Shown piece after piece: positions 24,232 through 32,966 of a DNA stretch of 50,075 nt; position 1 is the first letter of the stretch; each line of letters starts with the position of its first letter. The notes under the pieces were generated by a model. It was not told the DNA's origin and made no database searches. It saw only the letters and a program-made list of their open reading frames with translations. The translations under genes were made by a program, and so were the position numbers. Where the stretch lies: assembly GCF_009735625.1 (NCBI RefSeq), contig NZ_CP046245.1, positions 1-50,075 on the forward strand. Direction: 5' to 3'. This stretch comes from Moorella glycerini. Its GTDB lineage: Bacteria > Bacillota > DSM-521 > Neomoorellales > Neomoorellaceae.

Positions 24232-25089
24232 TTGGATGTAATCGCTAATTTGATTGTTACCGCCATCAACAAGTTCCTGGCTAGTATCATGGAAAACGCC
24301 CTGACTTCCTTCGTCTCCTTCACCGGCAACGAGATGGCCCTGGCTTTACAAATCCTGGACTCGGCATACGTCCAGAGCGCCGTCCACCTGGCCCAGGCGG
24401 TGGCCGGGAGCCTCTTAGCCGTCAAGGTAGGGGCCGAAGCCTTGCAGGCCTATATCCTGCACACCCACGGCGACCCGGGGGCTGACCCGGGCGGCCTCTT
24501 GAAGCGCACCGCCGTGGCCGCCGCCATCATCGGGGCCGGGCCCTGGCTGGTAAAGACCGTCTATACCTGGGGCAATGACCTGGCCCAGAGTGTGGCCAAC
24601 CTCTCGGCGGTGAATCCCAACCCGGTCAACTTTCTCGACACCCTCGTATCGTTAGGCACAACGCCTACCCTGATCTTGATCGCCGACATCGCCGCCCTGG
24701 GCATCTGGGTACTAATTTTAATCCAGACCGGCATCCGGGCGGTGGAGGTGGCTGCTCTGGCCGCCGTCGGCCCCTTTATGGCCGTAGGATTGACCCGGGC
24801 CGATGAGGGGGTGGCGGCCGTATGGTGGCGGGAATTAGTGGTCCTGTCCGGCTCCCAGGCCTTACAGACCTTCCTGGTAAAGGGGTTTTTAGCGACAATC
24901 GTGACCTTTACCTTTAACTCCGACGTGTTGAAGTTGTTTCTCTTGATCGGCTGGCTCTGGGTGGCCTTCAAGACCCCTGCCGTCCTGCGGCAGTTCGCCT
25001 ACCATACCGGTTTAGGAGGGGCCATGGGCCAGGCCGGCCAGACGGCTGGGACGATGTATATCATGCGGCGCATGTTCATGAGGGGGTAG
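24232..25089 (+). CDS. VirB6/TrbL-like polytopic membrane protein
   Basis: TTG 24232 follows GGGGGAGGG. The 285-residue protein has about six membrane helices (for example VHLAQAVAGSLLAVKVGAEA, AAAIIGAGPWLVKTV, LILIADIAALGIWVLILI and FLLIGWLWVAFKTPAVL). The pattern NxIxxKVL-Ala near the N-terminus and the 'AVGPFMAVGLTRADEGVAAV' segment in the middle are typical of VirB6/TrbL channel components in Gram-positive conjugation systems. Confidence 0.75.
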   Translation: MDVIANLIVTAINKFLASIMENALTSFVSFTGNEMALALQILDSAYVQSAVHLAQAVAGSLLAVKVGAEALQAYILHTHGDPGADPGGLLKRTAVAAAIIGAGPWLVKTVYTWGNDLAQSVANLSAVNPNPVNFLDTLVSLGTTPTLILIADIAALGIWVLILIQTGIRAVEVAALAAVGPFMAVGLTRADEGVAAVWWRELVVLSGSQALQTFLVKGFLATIVTFTFNSDVLKLFLLIGWLWVAFKTPAVLRQFAYHTGLGGAMGQAGQTAGTMYIMRRMFMRG

Positions 25090-25096
25090 ATTAGCG

Positions 25097-25486
25097 ATGA
25101 CTGCTCTTTTTGGCGCGGGCGCTCTATTATACCTGATCTTTGCTGCCGGAATCTCTTTGTTCCCGGATTATTCCCTTTACCGTTACAACACCTCTATCAC
25201 AAGAATATTCCTTAACGGTTTTTTTGCCTCTTTCTGGCTGGTGTTAGGCGCCGTTTTCTTTGACTTGATGAATTATTCCTTTGGCCCCGGGCAATTTGGT
25301 TACGGCTGGCTTACTGTCGCTTCAGGTGGTCTTAGCGCGCACTACGTTGCATGCTCCAGTGCGGGCGCTAAACACTGCGGCATCAAGTTTAAAGAATGGG
25401 CACGGCGCTTTTCGGCAGCCTTGCCAGGCATGGCCCTGGGTCTAATTATGGGCTGGTTATGGGGTAGGGTAACAGGGATATTGTGA
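25097..25486 (+). CDS. Small polytopic membrane protein of the transfer operon
   Basis: 129 residues with three or four hydrophobic segments (ALLYLIFAAGISLF, FFASFWLVLGAVFF, ALPGMALGLIMGWLWG). No family recognised. It sits 7 bp after the VirB6-like gene and before the PrgI-like gene, so it is probably a structural part of the channel. Confidence 0.65.
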   Translation: MTALFGAGALLYLIFAAGISLFPDYSLYRYNTSITRIFLNGFFASFWLVLGAVFFDLMNYSFGPGQFGYGWLTVASGGLSAHYVACSSAGAKHCGIKFKEWARRFSAALPGMALGLIMGWLWGRVTGIL

Positions 25487-25516
25487 AGTTTAGGCAGGAG
25501 GTGTCAACTCAAACTT

Positions 25517-25810
25517 ATGTATTTAATACCCAGAAATGTATCGGCCAAATTCGAGTTCTTCCCCGGATTCGGTTGGTTCGAGCTGGCGGCCGTAGTTGCC
25601 GGGGCTTTGGTGGGCCTGGGGTTGTTTTTCTTTTCCGGCCTGTTTACCAAATCCGTAGTCCGCTTCGTCCTCTTCGTTATGCCGCCGGGATTGGCCTTCT
25701 TCGTTATTAAACAGGGGCCTAACGGCCAGAGCCTCCTGGACTTTATACGGCAGTGGCGGCGCTGGTCTATGGCCCAGCAGCGATATTTATACGTGACCAA
25801 AGGAGAGTGA
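25517..25810 (+). CDS. PrgI/VirB3-like membrane protein
   Basis: 97 residues: a short front (MYLIPRNVSAKFEFFPGFGW), two adjacent membrane helices (LAAVVAGALVGLGLFFF and FVLFVMPPGLAFFVI) and a basic tail (LLDFIRQWRRWSMAQQRYLY). This is the standard PrgI/VirB3 layout, and such genes sit right before virB4, as here. AGGAGGTG is 14 bp upstream, a little far, but no better start exists. Confidence 0.75.
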   Translation: MYLIPRNVSAKFEFFPGFGWFELAAVVAGALVGLGLFFFSGLFTKSVVRFVLFVMPPGLAFFVIKQGPNGQSLLDFIRQWRRWSMAQQRYLYVTKGE

Positions 25811-25814
25811 GGAT

Positions 25815-26444
25815 ATGGCTTTCAAGCTACCCGGGAAAAAGAAACCTGCCAAACAACAGCTAGTAGAGCAAACAGCGGCCCGGAAGGCGGTCCAGGAGTG
25901 GCTTCCCTGGAAGGACATCGCCGGCGGGGTGATAACCAGGAAAGACGGGCAGGTGGTGGCCGTATTGAAGGTTGAGCCCTTCAACCTGGCCCTTAAATCG
26001 GAGAATGAGAAGATGCGCGTCATTACCGCTGTCCACGAAGCCCTTAACGGCCAGCGAGAGGCCTTCCAAATCCTTTCCCTGGGCAGGCCGGTGGACCTGG
26101 ACGCCTACCTGCGGGGCCTGCAGGACCTGGCCCGGGAAGCATCTAACCCGGTTCGGAAGAAGCTGCTGCAGGAGTATACCCGCTACGTGGCCACCCTGGT
26201 GGCCAGCGGGGAAGCGCTGGAAAGAAGATATTACATTTTGCTTCCGGGGAAGGAGCAGGTAGAACTCCTGCAGCGGGCGCACGAGCTGGCCGGCAACCTG
26301 GAACGTTCCGGCCTGAAGGTAAAAGTTTGCAGCGACCAGGAAATCATTGACCTGGTCTTTGTTTTTACCCATCCCGCCCAGGCGGCTTTTGAGCGGCCGC
26401 CAATGCCGGGGCCGTATTTACCATCGCAGGTGAAAGGAGTTTAA
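25815..26444 (+). CDS. VirB4 N-terminal-domain-like protein (TraC-type)
   Basis: 209 residues. WLPWKDIAGGVITRKDGQVVA and VEPFNLALKSENEKMRVITAV resemble the N-terminal domain of VirB4/TraC ATPases, which docks to the inner membrane channel. No Walker motif is present. The full ATPase follows after 2 bp. The ends of both proteins look natural, so this is a genuine gene split of the kind seen in some Clostridia conjugation systems, and not a recent frameshift. Confidence 0.72.
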   Translation: MAFKLPGKKKPAKQQLVEQTAARKAVQEWLPWKDIAGGVITRKDGQVVAVLKVEPFNLALKSENEKMRVITAVHEALNGQREAFQILSLGRPVDLDAYLRGLQDLAREASNPVRKKLLQEYTRYVATLVASGEALERRYYILLPGKEQVELLQRAHELAGNLERSGLKVKVCSDQEIIDLVFVFTHPAQAAFERPPMPGPYLPSQVKGV

Positions 26445-26446
26445 AG

Positions 26447-28246
26447 ATGGCTAAGAGCAAAAACACGACAACAACGCCGGGAATTACCGGCCTGGTGGAC
26501 ATCCTCTCCCCCCAGGCCCTGGACTTCGGGGCGAGACAAATAATCCTCGGGGAACAGGTAGCCAGGGTTTTAGTGATTACTGACTATCCCCCCAGGGTAG
26601 GCCCGGCCTGGCTGGCCCGGGTAGCAGGGCTGCCGGGGGTGGTGGCCTCTATCCATGTAACCCCTACCGACCCGGCAAACCTGGTATTAAGCATAAATAG
26701 GGCCATCGGCGAGTACATCGGGCGTTTGGAGCTGGGCGGCAACGCCCTGGTGATGCAGCGCACCGAGCAGGCCCTGAAGGACGCCCAGGAATTGCTTAGA
26801 AAGATTGATCAGGAACAGCAGCAGGTGTTTTACGTAACCGTTGTTCTCCTGGTCCTGGCCCCGGACCAGGAAACCCTGGACCGGCGGACGCGGCAGGTGG
26901 AAGCGGCCCTGGCGGCCGCCGGGATGCGGGGGAGGGCGGCCGTCTTCCGGCAGGAAGAAGGCTTGAAGGCGGCCGGCCCCTGGGCGTTACTGCCTGCCGG
27001 CATCAAGGACGCCGGGGCGAGAAACATGCCCGCCGAGACAGTGGCCGCCTCCTTTCCCTTCACGGCCAGCGGCATCAACGACGGCAGCGGCGTGGTCCTG
27101 GGCCGCGACCGGGACGGCGGACTGGTGCTGGTTGACATCTGGCAGCGGGGCGGGGATAGGACGAATTCTAACTGGACCGTCCTGGCCAAGCCCGGGGCCG
27201 GCAAATCTTTCGCGGTTAAGATGTTGATTTTACGGGAACTGGCCCGGGGGGCCAGGGTAATCATTATCGACCCGGAACGGGAGTACCGGGAAATGGGTAG
27301 GTTGCTTGATGGAGCCTGGATCAACTGCGCCGGTGGTAAGGGGCGCATCAACCCCTTGCAGGTACGGCCGGTTCCCCTGGACGATGAGGAGGAAGAAGCC
27401 GAGCGGGTGACGGCCCAGGGCCCCTTGGCCCTGCACCTGCAGACCCTGCGTACATTTTTCAACCTTTACTTACGGGAACTGAATGACCTGGAGAGGGCGG
27501 CACTGGAGGAAGCCCTTACCGAGGTCTACCGCCAGGCGGGGATAGGCTGGCAGACCGACCCGGCAGTTATACCCCCGGAGGAGTGGCCCACCACCAGGGA
27601 GCTTTACGCCTATGTCGCTGCCAGGGCGGAGGATAGGCCGGAAACTTACGGCCGCCTGGCGGTACTCTTGCGCCGGGCGGCAGAGGGGGCCGACGCTTCC
27701 CTCTGGGCCGGGCCGACCACAGCCAGCGCCGACAGCGACCTGATCATCCTGGATGTCCACGACCTCCAGAACGCCGATGACGCCGTGAGGAGGGCGCAAT
27801 ACTTCAACGTCCTCTCCTACGCCTGGCACCAGATCGAGAAGGACCGCCAGGAAAGGACCCTGCTGGTGGTGGACGAGGCCTGGCTTCTGGTTGACCCCCA
27901 GACGCCCCAGGCCCTGGCCTTCCTGCGGGACACTTCAAAACGCATAAGGAAATACATGGGTGGCCTGGTGGTCATCAGCCAGAACGTAATCGACTTCCTG
28001 GCCCCCGAAGTGGCCAGGCACGGCCAGGCCCTTTTAGATAACCCCTGCTATAAATTGCTTCTAGCTCAAGGCGAGAAGGATTTGGAAGCCATCACCGCCC
28101 TGATGAACCTTTCGGAAGCGGAGCACGACCTTTTAGCCAGCGCCAAGCGCGGTGAGGGCCTGCTGGTGGCCGGGAACCATCGGGTGCATGTGCGGGTTGA
28201 GGCCGCCCCTTACGAGATGCCCTACCTCACGGGGGGCGGCCAGTAA
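26447..28246 (+). CDS. virB4: VirB4-type conjugation ATPase
   Basis: 599 residues. Walker A is VLAKPGAGKSFAVKM near 243-257, followed by IIIDPEREYREMG; Walker B is TLLVVDEAWLLVD near 472-484 with the downstream GGLVVISQNVIDFLA and LLDNPCYKLLLAQ typical of VirB4/PrgJ. The ATPase powers assembly of the channel and substrate transfer. The N-terminal region starting TGLVDILSPQALDF matches the CagE/TrbE part. Its stop overlaps the next start (TAATG). Confidence 0.94.
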   Translation: MAKSKNTTTTPGITGLVDILSPQALDFGARQIILGEQVARVLVITDYPPRVGPAWLARVAGLPGVVASIHVTPTDPANLVLSINRAIGEYIGRLELGGNALVMQRTEQALKDAQELLRKIDQEQQQVFYVTVVLLVLAPDQETLDRRTRQVEAALAAAGMRGRAAVFRQEEGLKAAGPWALLPAGIKDAGARNMPAETVAASFPFTASGINDGSGVVLGRDRDGGLVLVDIWQRGGDRTNSNWTVLAKPGAGKSFAVKMLILRELARGARVIIIDPEREYREMGRLLDGAWINCAGGKGRINPLQVRPVPLDDEEEEAERVTAQGPLALHLQTLRTFFNLYLRELNDLERAALEEALTEVYRQAGIGWQTDPAVIPPEEWPTTRELYAYVAARAEDRPETYGRLAVLLRRAAEGADASLWAGPTTASADSDLIILDVHDLQNADDAVRRAQYFNVLSYAWHQIEKDRQERTLLVVDEAWLLVDPQTPQALAFLRDTSKRIRKYMGGLVVISQNVIDFLAPEVARHGQALLDNPCYKLLLAQGEKDLEAITALMNLSEAEHDLLASAKRGEGLLVAGNHRVHVRVEAAPYEMPYLTGGGQ

Positions 28247-29196
28247 TGGCCGCCCCGGCGGGGTTGCTGGCCCGCGCGGCCCTGGCCCTCCTCCCGGAGA
28301 AGCCGGAAAAAGCCCTGATGTGGGTGCTGGTAATAATCCTTGCTCCAGTTGCCCTGCTGGCCCTGCTCTTCGCCGGGCCAATTGTGATCTGGGAAAGGGT
28401 GCCCATCGCTTCCCCGGAGCAGGTGATGATTTACGTTAATGCGGCGAAGACGGTGAGCGACAGCACTAAGTCCCCCTGCGACCCGGGGGTTACCGTAGAC
28501 TGGCAGCCCCTGCTGGCGATAGATGCGGTAAGGTTAGACCAGGACTTCCGCAAGGCCAGTCCCGGCAGGGCGGAAGACCTGGCCTGGATGTTCATCGAAA
28601 AGTCCGGGAGCTGCCAGGTGTGCGACGGCGGCGACCCGCCGAGCTGCACCAGCTACCCGGTCTTCAAGCTGCGCTCCCTGGACCAGGTGCTGGGCGACTT
28701 GAAATTAAACCAGAAGCAGCGGGAGAAGGTGAAAAATATCCTCACCGCGGACCTGTCCTTCCTCCTGGACGTGGGGACCGGGGTACCAGACGGGTGGACC
28801 CCGGTGGAAAGCAGGCTGAAGTGGCCTACACCGGGTATTTACACCATCACGTCCGGCTTCGGCCCCAGGATAGACCCGGTAGAGGACATTGACGGCTTCC
28901 ACACAGGGATAGACATAGGAGTTCCTATGGGCACTTCCGTCCACGCTGCCGCCGACGGTGTAGTGGTAGTGGCCGGGTGGATGGGGAACTTCGGTTATGC
29001 CGTCTACATCGAGCACGGCGACATGGTTACCATCTATGCCCACCTGTCCCAGATCGCCGTCCAGCGGGGCCAGCAGGTTAGGGCCGGTGACGTGATCGCC
29101 TACAGCGGCAGTACGGGCAAGAGCACCGGGCCGCACCTGCATTTTGAGATCAGGGTACACGGCCAGCCGGTCAACCCTATCAATTACTTCAAGTAA
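28246..29196 (+). CDS. Membrane-anchored M23 cell-wall hydrolase (VirB1-like role)
   Basis: A membrane helix near 25-48 (VLVIILAPVALLALLFAGPI) is followed by an extracellular stretch with four Cys (including QVCDGGDPPSC) and then a LytM/M23 peptidase domain. Zinc-site motifs are GFHTGIDIGVPMG (HxxxD) near 217 and GPHLHFEIRVHGQPVNP near 297. It would open the peptidoglycan for the transfer channel, a role filled by VirB1/TraG-type hydrolases in Gram-positives. A region around 85-115 could be a lysozyme-like remnant. Confidence 0.87.
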   Translation: MAAPAGLLARAALALLPEKPEKALMWVLVIILAPVALLALLFAGPIVIWERVPIASPEQVMIYVNAAKTVSDSTKSPCDPGVTVDWQPLLAIDAVRLDQDFRKASPGRAEDLAWMFIEKSGSCQVCDGGDPPSCTSYPVFKLRSLDQVLGDLKLNQKQREKVKNILTADLSFLLDVGTGVPDGWTPVESRLKWPTPGIYTITSGFGPRIDPVEDIDGFHTGIDIGVPMGTSVHAAADGVVVVAGWMGNFGYAVYIEHGDMVTIYAHLSQIAVQRGQQVRAGDVIAYSGSTGKSTGPHLHFEIRVHGQPVNPINYFK

Positions 29197-29215
29197 ACGA
29201 ATGGAGGGAGAGATG

Positions 29216-29575
29216 ATGGATGAGGCCGGTAAATATGATCATGCCGTCCGGGTTTATGCCGCCCACCTGGAGGCGGTAGACCTGGCCAGGAAAAACGCCG
29301 AAGTGGCCAGGCAAGCCCTGGCCCTTGTAGACCCAGGAAACCCGGCGCTGAAGGTGCCTATAAAGGAATATGCCTTGCTCAAGGGTCAGCCCCTTTTGCT
29401 GCTGGCGGAAATCTTATTTGGAGGGTATCGGGAGGTACCTCGGCAGGCCATCACCCCAGAATTGGCCCTCTTAGCCGGGGCGGTGGCCGTGGAACGAGGA
29501 GAAAGCCCTACGCGGGTCCTGGCCATGTTACATAGATTGCTGGAAAAAACTTTGGAAAGAGGTGAACGCTTATGA
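29216..29575 (+). CDS. Small helical protein of the transfer operon
   Basis: ATG 29216 is chosen because GGAGGGAG ends 5 bp before it. The 119 residues are helical, acidic at the front (AVRVYAAHLEAVDLARKNAEV) and end with MLHRLLEKTLERGERL. No family recognised. Its end overlaps the TadZ-like gene by 4 bp, so they are coupled. Confidence 0.6.
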   Translation: MDEAGKYDHAVRVYAAHLEAVDLARKNAEVARQALALVDPGNPALKVPIKEYALLKGQPLLLLAEILFGGYREVPRQAITPELALLAGAVAVERGESPTRVLAMLHRLLEKTLERGERL

Positions 29576-30687
29576 TGTACGCCCTGCTGATTACCCCGGC
29601 CAGGGCGGAGCAGGTGAGAAAAGCCGTGAAAGAATACGGCGAAGTGGTATTCGAACAGGCAGAGGTGATGGATTCTCCGGGAATTCGCAATGCCCTCCAA
29701 TCTGCCGCCAGGGTGGCGGCTGATGTCCTGATCCTCGATATAGATGCCGGTCCGGGTCCGGACCTGGTAGCCGCCGTCCAGGGTTATCGTATAGCCAGGC
29801 CCTATACGAGGATATTCCTGCTGGCACCCGGCAGGCAGACGGGGGATGCTACGGTGGCAAGGCTTGTGGGGTTGGGAGTGTATGACATCATAGACGGCCC
29901 GGTTGAGGCCGACTGGGGCGCTCTAGTTGCCCAGGCACTTACCCGTGTCCCGGCCACCTACGCCCAGGCCGCCAGGTGGCATGTCATGAGTGGCTTAACC
30001 GGCGAAGAACAGGTAAAGGAAAAAGTAGTGATCGAGCAGCGCCCGGTGGGGGTGGTGACTATTGCCGTGGCCGGGGCCGCACCGGGTTTGGGCTGCACCC
30101 ATACCGCCCTGGCGATATGCGCTTTTTTAGCCAGGCAAGGCCATAATGTGGCCCTGGTGGAAGACAGCCAGAACCCGGTAATGCAAGATTACCTTAAAAT
30201 TATCAAGGCGGACGACGGCCGGGTAAGTAATGCTTGGCGTATAAAAGGCTTTGATGTGTTTCCTTTTGCTAAAACCGGGGTTGACAAATTCATAGAAAGG
30301 GATGGTAATTTTATATTTGACGAGCTTTTGCCTGAGTTGAGGGCCGGGCGGTATGAATATATCGTCCGTGATTTAGGGGTAGCTGGCAAAAAGAGGACCA
30401 GGGAGGCTTTCAGGTCCAACCTGGCCGTCCTGGTGGCCAGCGCCGCCAGGTGGCGCTGGGGCGACTTGCTAAGAATTGAGCCGTTATCTTCATTCAGCCT
30501 GGCGCTGGTTGCCCCGGCGGAACGGGAGGTGAAGGAAATAAGGAAAATCCCGGAGTTAAAAGCATATGTGATGCCGCACCATCCCGATCCTTTCAGTATG
30601 CCGGATGAGACACTTGCCGAGCTTTTACGGCCGGTATTGCCCCAGGCCAAAAAGAAAAGTTCTTTCTGGCCCTGGAAAAGGGGTTGA
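29572..30687 (+). CDS. CpaE/TadZ-like protein with degenerate ATPase domain
   Basis: Residues 1-125 resemble a pseudo-receiver domain (ADVLILDIDAGPGPDLVAA). Residues 150-360 resemble MinD-type ATPases, but the P-loop reads GAAPGLGCTHTALAI and lacks the Lys needed for ATP binding. The end is basic (KKKSSFWPWKRG). TadZ/CpaE proteins place the pilus machinery in the cell. Here the gene is at the end of the transfer operon and not in the pilus locus, so it might localise the type IV secretion channel. Confidence 0.7.
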   Translation: MMYALLITPARAEQVRKAVKEYGEVVFEQAEVMDSPGIRNALQSAARVAADVLILDIDAGPGPDLVAAVQGYRIARPYTRIFLLAPGRQTGDATVARLVGLGVYDIIDGPVEADWGALVAQALTRVPATYAQAARWHVMSGLTGEEQVKEKVVIEQRPVGVVTIAVAGAAPGLGCTHTALAICAFLARQGHNVALVEDSQNPVMQDYLKIIKADDGRVSNAWRIKGFDVFPFAKTGVDKFIERDGNFIFDELLPELRAGRYEYIVRDLGVAGKKRTREAFRSNLAVLVASAARWRWGDLLRIEPLSSFSLALVAPAEREVKEIRKIPELKAYVMPHHPDPFSMPDETLAELLRPVLPQAKKKSSFWPWKRG

Positions 30688-30692
30688 AGTAA

Positions 30693-31259
30693 TTGCAGAA
30701 ACGGCGATTAGCGCTTTTTCCCTTTTTACCGGCGATAAGAACATTTAATCTGCTACTGGTAATTGCTTTAATAGCGGCGGTATTGTCAGGTTGTAGTGGT
30801 AACCCTGGAAAAGTTAAGACTGTCCCTGCCGTGGTTACTTCTATAGCCGATGGCGACACCATCCATGTAAAGCTTGACGGCCGGGAGGAGAAGGTAAGGC
30901 TTATTGGCATCAACTGCCCCGAGATAGCCCACCCTGATCTAAACATCAAGGAACAGCCTTACGGCCAGGAAGCTGCGACCTATACGAAGGAAAGGCTTTT
31001 AGGGAAAAAGGTCTGGCTGGAGTTTGATGCCGGGCAAAGGGACAAATATGGGCGGTTGCTGGCCTATGCCTGGCTGGAGCAGCCGGTTTCCGGTTCCGCC
31101 CAGGAAGTCCGGTCTAAAATGTTCAATGCCGAACTGCTCCTTAAGGGTTATGCCCAGGTGATGACCGTCCCGCCCAACGTGAAATATGCCGGTCTTTTTG
31201 TGGAGTTGCAGCGGGAAGCGAAGGAAGCAGGCAGGGGTTTGTGGGGACGGGCGCGGTAG
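30693..31259 (+). CDS. Lipoprotein staphylococcal-nuclease-like (SNase) enzyme
   Basis: From TTG 30693 a lipoprotein signal peptide ends at AAVLSGCSG (lipobox LSGC). The SNase/thermonuclease barrel follows: SIADGDTIHVKLDGREEKVR (metal-binding Asp), VRLIGINCPE (active-site Arg), GQEAATYTKERLLGKKV (Glu) and QRDKYGRLLAYAWL (second Arg). Such secreted nucleases are frequent on Gram-positive conjugative elements, perhaps to remove extracellular DNA during mating. It follows the TadZ-like gene by 5 bp. Confidence 0.9.
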   Translation: MQKRRLALFPFLPAIRTFNLLLVIALIAAVLSGCSGNPGKVKTVPAVVTSIADGDTIHVKLDGREEKVRLIGINCPEIAHPDLNIKEQPYGQEAATYTKERLLGKKVWLEFDAGQRDKYGRLLAYAWLEQPVSGSAQEVRSKMFNAELLLKGYAQVMTVPPNVKYAGLFVELQREAKEAGRGLWGRAR

Positions 31260-31276
31260 GAAGGATATCATGGAGC

Positions 31277-31583
31277 AGGGCCGCCGTAACGTCTAAACGG
31301 CCTCCGGCCTGACATAGCGGTGGCCCTTTTGTAGGGCAACAGCGGTGGGCAGCAGGAGCGGCTTTAAGCGTACTTGCTGCTTTGATTTAAGCCTCCTGGC
31401 CTTCCGGCCGGCCCTAGATTATACCGCCGCCCTGGCCGGTCCGGCAAGGGTACGGCCTGCGGCATAAACGGCCTCCGTCCCGCCCTTCGGGCGGGTCCCC
31501 TCCATTTATTCCTCGGCCCGGCCCTGTGGGCCGTCCTTGCCTCCCGGCCAAGCGGCTGTGTTTTGGTCTCAGGACCGGAAGGC
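31277..31583 (+). repeat. Structured intergenic repeat, copy B
   Basis: Same order as copy A: hairpin 1 (GGGCCGCCG/CGGTGGCCC with a G-U pair, apex GGCC-TCC-GGCC), hairpin 2 (AGCAGGAGCGGCTTTAAGCGTACTTGCT, partly decayed) and the multi-arm domain with CCCGCCC-TTC-GGGCGGG, which has a C(UUCG)G tetraloop. The closing arm at the right end is degraded (ACCGGAAGGC). Lies between the SNase gene and a 121-residue reading frame. The rest of 31584-31685 shows only an AAGGAGGTAAT ribosome site. Confidence 0.85.
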
Positions 31584-31685
31584 AGAGGATTAAAAGCACA
31601 ATGATTTAACGATTTTAAACTTTTCGCTCCAGTGTTGCCGAAGGAGAAAAAGTCTTTTTGCCCTTGGAAAAGGAGGTAATCTAGG

Positions 31686-32051
31686 ATGGTAATGGTTAAA
31701 TTTGTAGCTATAAAAGATAATAGAAAGAAAGAATGGAGAGCCTTTTGTGTTGAAACAGGGGATTCTGTAAAAGGAGCAACTCCCGAAGTCGCGTTCACTC
31801 TCCTCCTTAAACAAGTAGAAACTCGGATGAAAGAGCAGATACCTCCTTTATATTGTTCACTTTCGCCCCAATTCCCTCGTAGAATTCCTAGGTTTTTGGT
31901 TTTACGTGGTTGCCAACGCCAGCCATTCTACCATTTTAAGGTTTTTCTTTGGTACTTTTTATATTTGCTAGAGAAAATTTTTCCTCGTTGTGGAGTTACG
32001 ACTTATGCTGTTTCTGATCCATTATGGGTGCGGATGATATATTCTCCGTAA
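31686..32051 (+). CDS. Hypothetical accessory protein behind repeat B
   Basis: ATG 31686 follows AAAAGGAGGTAATCTAGG. The front (VKFVAIKDNRKKEWRAFCVE, then GDSVKGATPEVAFTLLLKQ) looks like a small HicB-like beta fold. The second half is unusual, rich in Phe, Trp and Arg (FYHFKVFLWYFLYLLEKIFP), and could be a remnant of another gene in this frame. AT-rich compared with the surroundings. No family recognised. Confidence 0.5.
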   Translation: MVMVKFVAIKDNRKKEWRAFCVETGDSVKGATPEVAFTLLLKQVETRMKEQIPPLYCSLSPQFPRRIPRFLVLRGCQRQPFYHFKVFLWYFLYLLEKIFPRCGVTTYAVSDPLWVRMIYSP

Positions 32052-32076
32052 AACTCCCTTAACGTAATTAGCATCC

Positions 32077-32326
32077 AGGCCTTCCGGCCGGCCTTGGATT
32101 ATACCGCCGCCCCGGCCTATTGCCGTCAAGGCTGGCCCTTCGGGCCACCGCTTCGCGGCGCTTGCGCGGCCTTGACGGCGGCCGGGGCGGCAAATGCTGC
32201 TGTTAAGGCCGGAAGGCCTGGGGGCTGAAGGCCCGGATGGAAGGGAGTATGGCATAGGGCGAGAGGATAGGAAGAACAGGGTGTGCAGTAGGCAATATTG
32301 ATAAATTGGCAGGCCTGGGGTAAAAT
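32077..32326 (+). repeat. Structured intergenic repeat, copy C (multi-arm domain plus promoter tail)
   Basis: Only the third part of the unit is present, and it folds perfectly: AGGCCTTCCGGCC (32077-32089) with 32207-32219, 13 bp; GCCGCCCCGGCC (32106-32117) with 32180-32191, 12 bp; GCCGTCAAGGC (32122-32132) with 32169-32179, 11 bp; inside these are hairpins TGGCCC-TTC-GGGCCA (UUCG loop), CCGC-TTC-GCGG and GCGC-TT-GCGC. A tail of about 100 bp shared with copy D follows and ends in a promoter. All arms differ in sequence from copies A and B but keep pairing. Confidence 0.9.
32298..32326 (+). promoter_or_regulatory. Promoter at the end of repeat C
   Basis: TTGATA (32298-32303), 17 bp, TAAAAT (32321-32326). 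The same boxes and spacing stand at the end of repeat D. It would drive the two small genes at 32430-32962. Confidence 0.75.
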
Positions 32327-32429
32327 GGTGGTAAGGAAGGTAGTATTGAACGGTTAAGGTCTTTCCTGGGAAGAGGTTAAAAAGAACTATTATGCGATAG
32401 TCAGAGATAAAGAGGCCGGGAGATAAAAT

Positions 32430-32696
32430 ATGGATACTATACAGGTAAGAAGAAGGCAAAACGAAAAGAAGTTTGGTAATTGGGATGAGTTGCCAAATGG
32501 GGGAAGAAGATATTGGTATGACGTTCCTGGCCGCAGGGGTTGGAGTGCCAGGTATGTAAAGGAAGTAGATAGTAACGAAAATACTATTTACTTCTACCAG
32601 GAGATTTATGATAACCGGAGGCAATTGGTTGAAGTGCATCGAAAATACCCTGTAGACCACGGTCATGAGAAGGTTAGCGAGGTGCAAGAAAAATGA
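32430..32696 (+). CDS. Small protein, first gene of a possible toxin-antitoxin pair
   Basis: 88 residues: RRRQNEKKFGNWDELPNGGR, then RRYWYDVPGRRGWSARYVKE, and IYFYQEIYDNRRQLVEVHRK with a final VDHGH. The compact, basic, beta-rich build with conserved-looking Trp, His and Arg residues recalls short orphan proteins found next to a helical partner in cyanobacteria and Firmicutes. Whether it is a toxin is an inference from its context: same promoter and terminator as the MNT/HEPN cassette. GGGAG precedes ATG 32430; the stop overlaps the next gene by 4 bp. Confidence 0.65.
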   Translation: MDTIQVRRRQNEKKFGNWDELPNGGRRYWYDVPGRRGWSARYVKEVDSNENTIYFYQEIYDNRRQLVEVHRKYPVDHGHEKVSEVQEK

Positions 32697-32962
32697 TAAC
32701 CAAACAGGATGTAGCCAATAAGCTGATTAGCTACCTTGGTCACCGCCTCACCCTTGCTGAATTGGTAGACTGGGCTGAAAAAGTGATGATGGAAGAGGAA
32801 TTTGAGGAAGGCGATTTGCCATTACTAAGAGATATAGTAGCACGCTTGGGTTTAAGCGATACTATTGCTTTCGGCTTGAGCTGGGAGGATTGCAGGAACT
32901 TTTTACGGTCTCTCGGGTATGATGTAGAAGTTAGGGTTACACGGCTTGCCAGCAACCAATAA
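32693..32962 (+). CDS. Small acidic helical protein, second gene of the pair
   Basis: 89 residues, acidic and helical: LAELVDWAEKVMMEEEFEEG and LSWEDCRNFLRSLGYDVEV. Start ATG overlaps the upstream stop (ATGA). Charge is opposite to that of its partner, as expected of a neutralising antitoxin. No DNA-binding motif. Five bases after the stop a terminator begins. Confidence 0.65.
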   Translation: MITKQDVANKLISYLGHRLTLAELVDWAEKVMMEEEFEEGDLPLLRDIVARLGLSDTIAFGLSWEDCRNFLRSLGYDVEVRVTRLASNQ

Positions 32963-32966
32963 AGAA

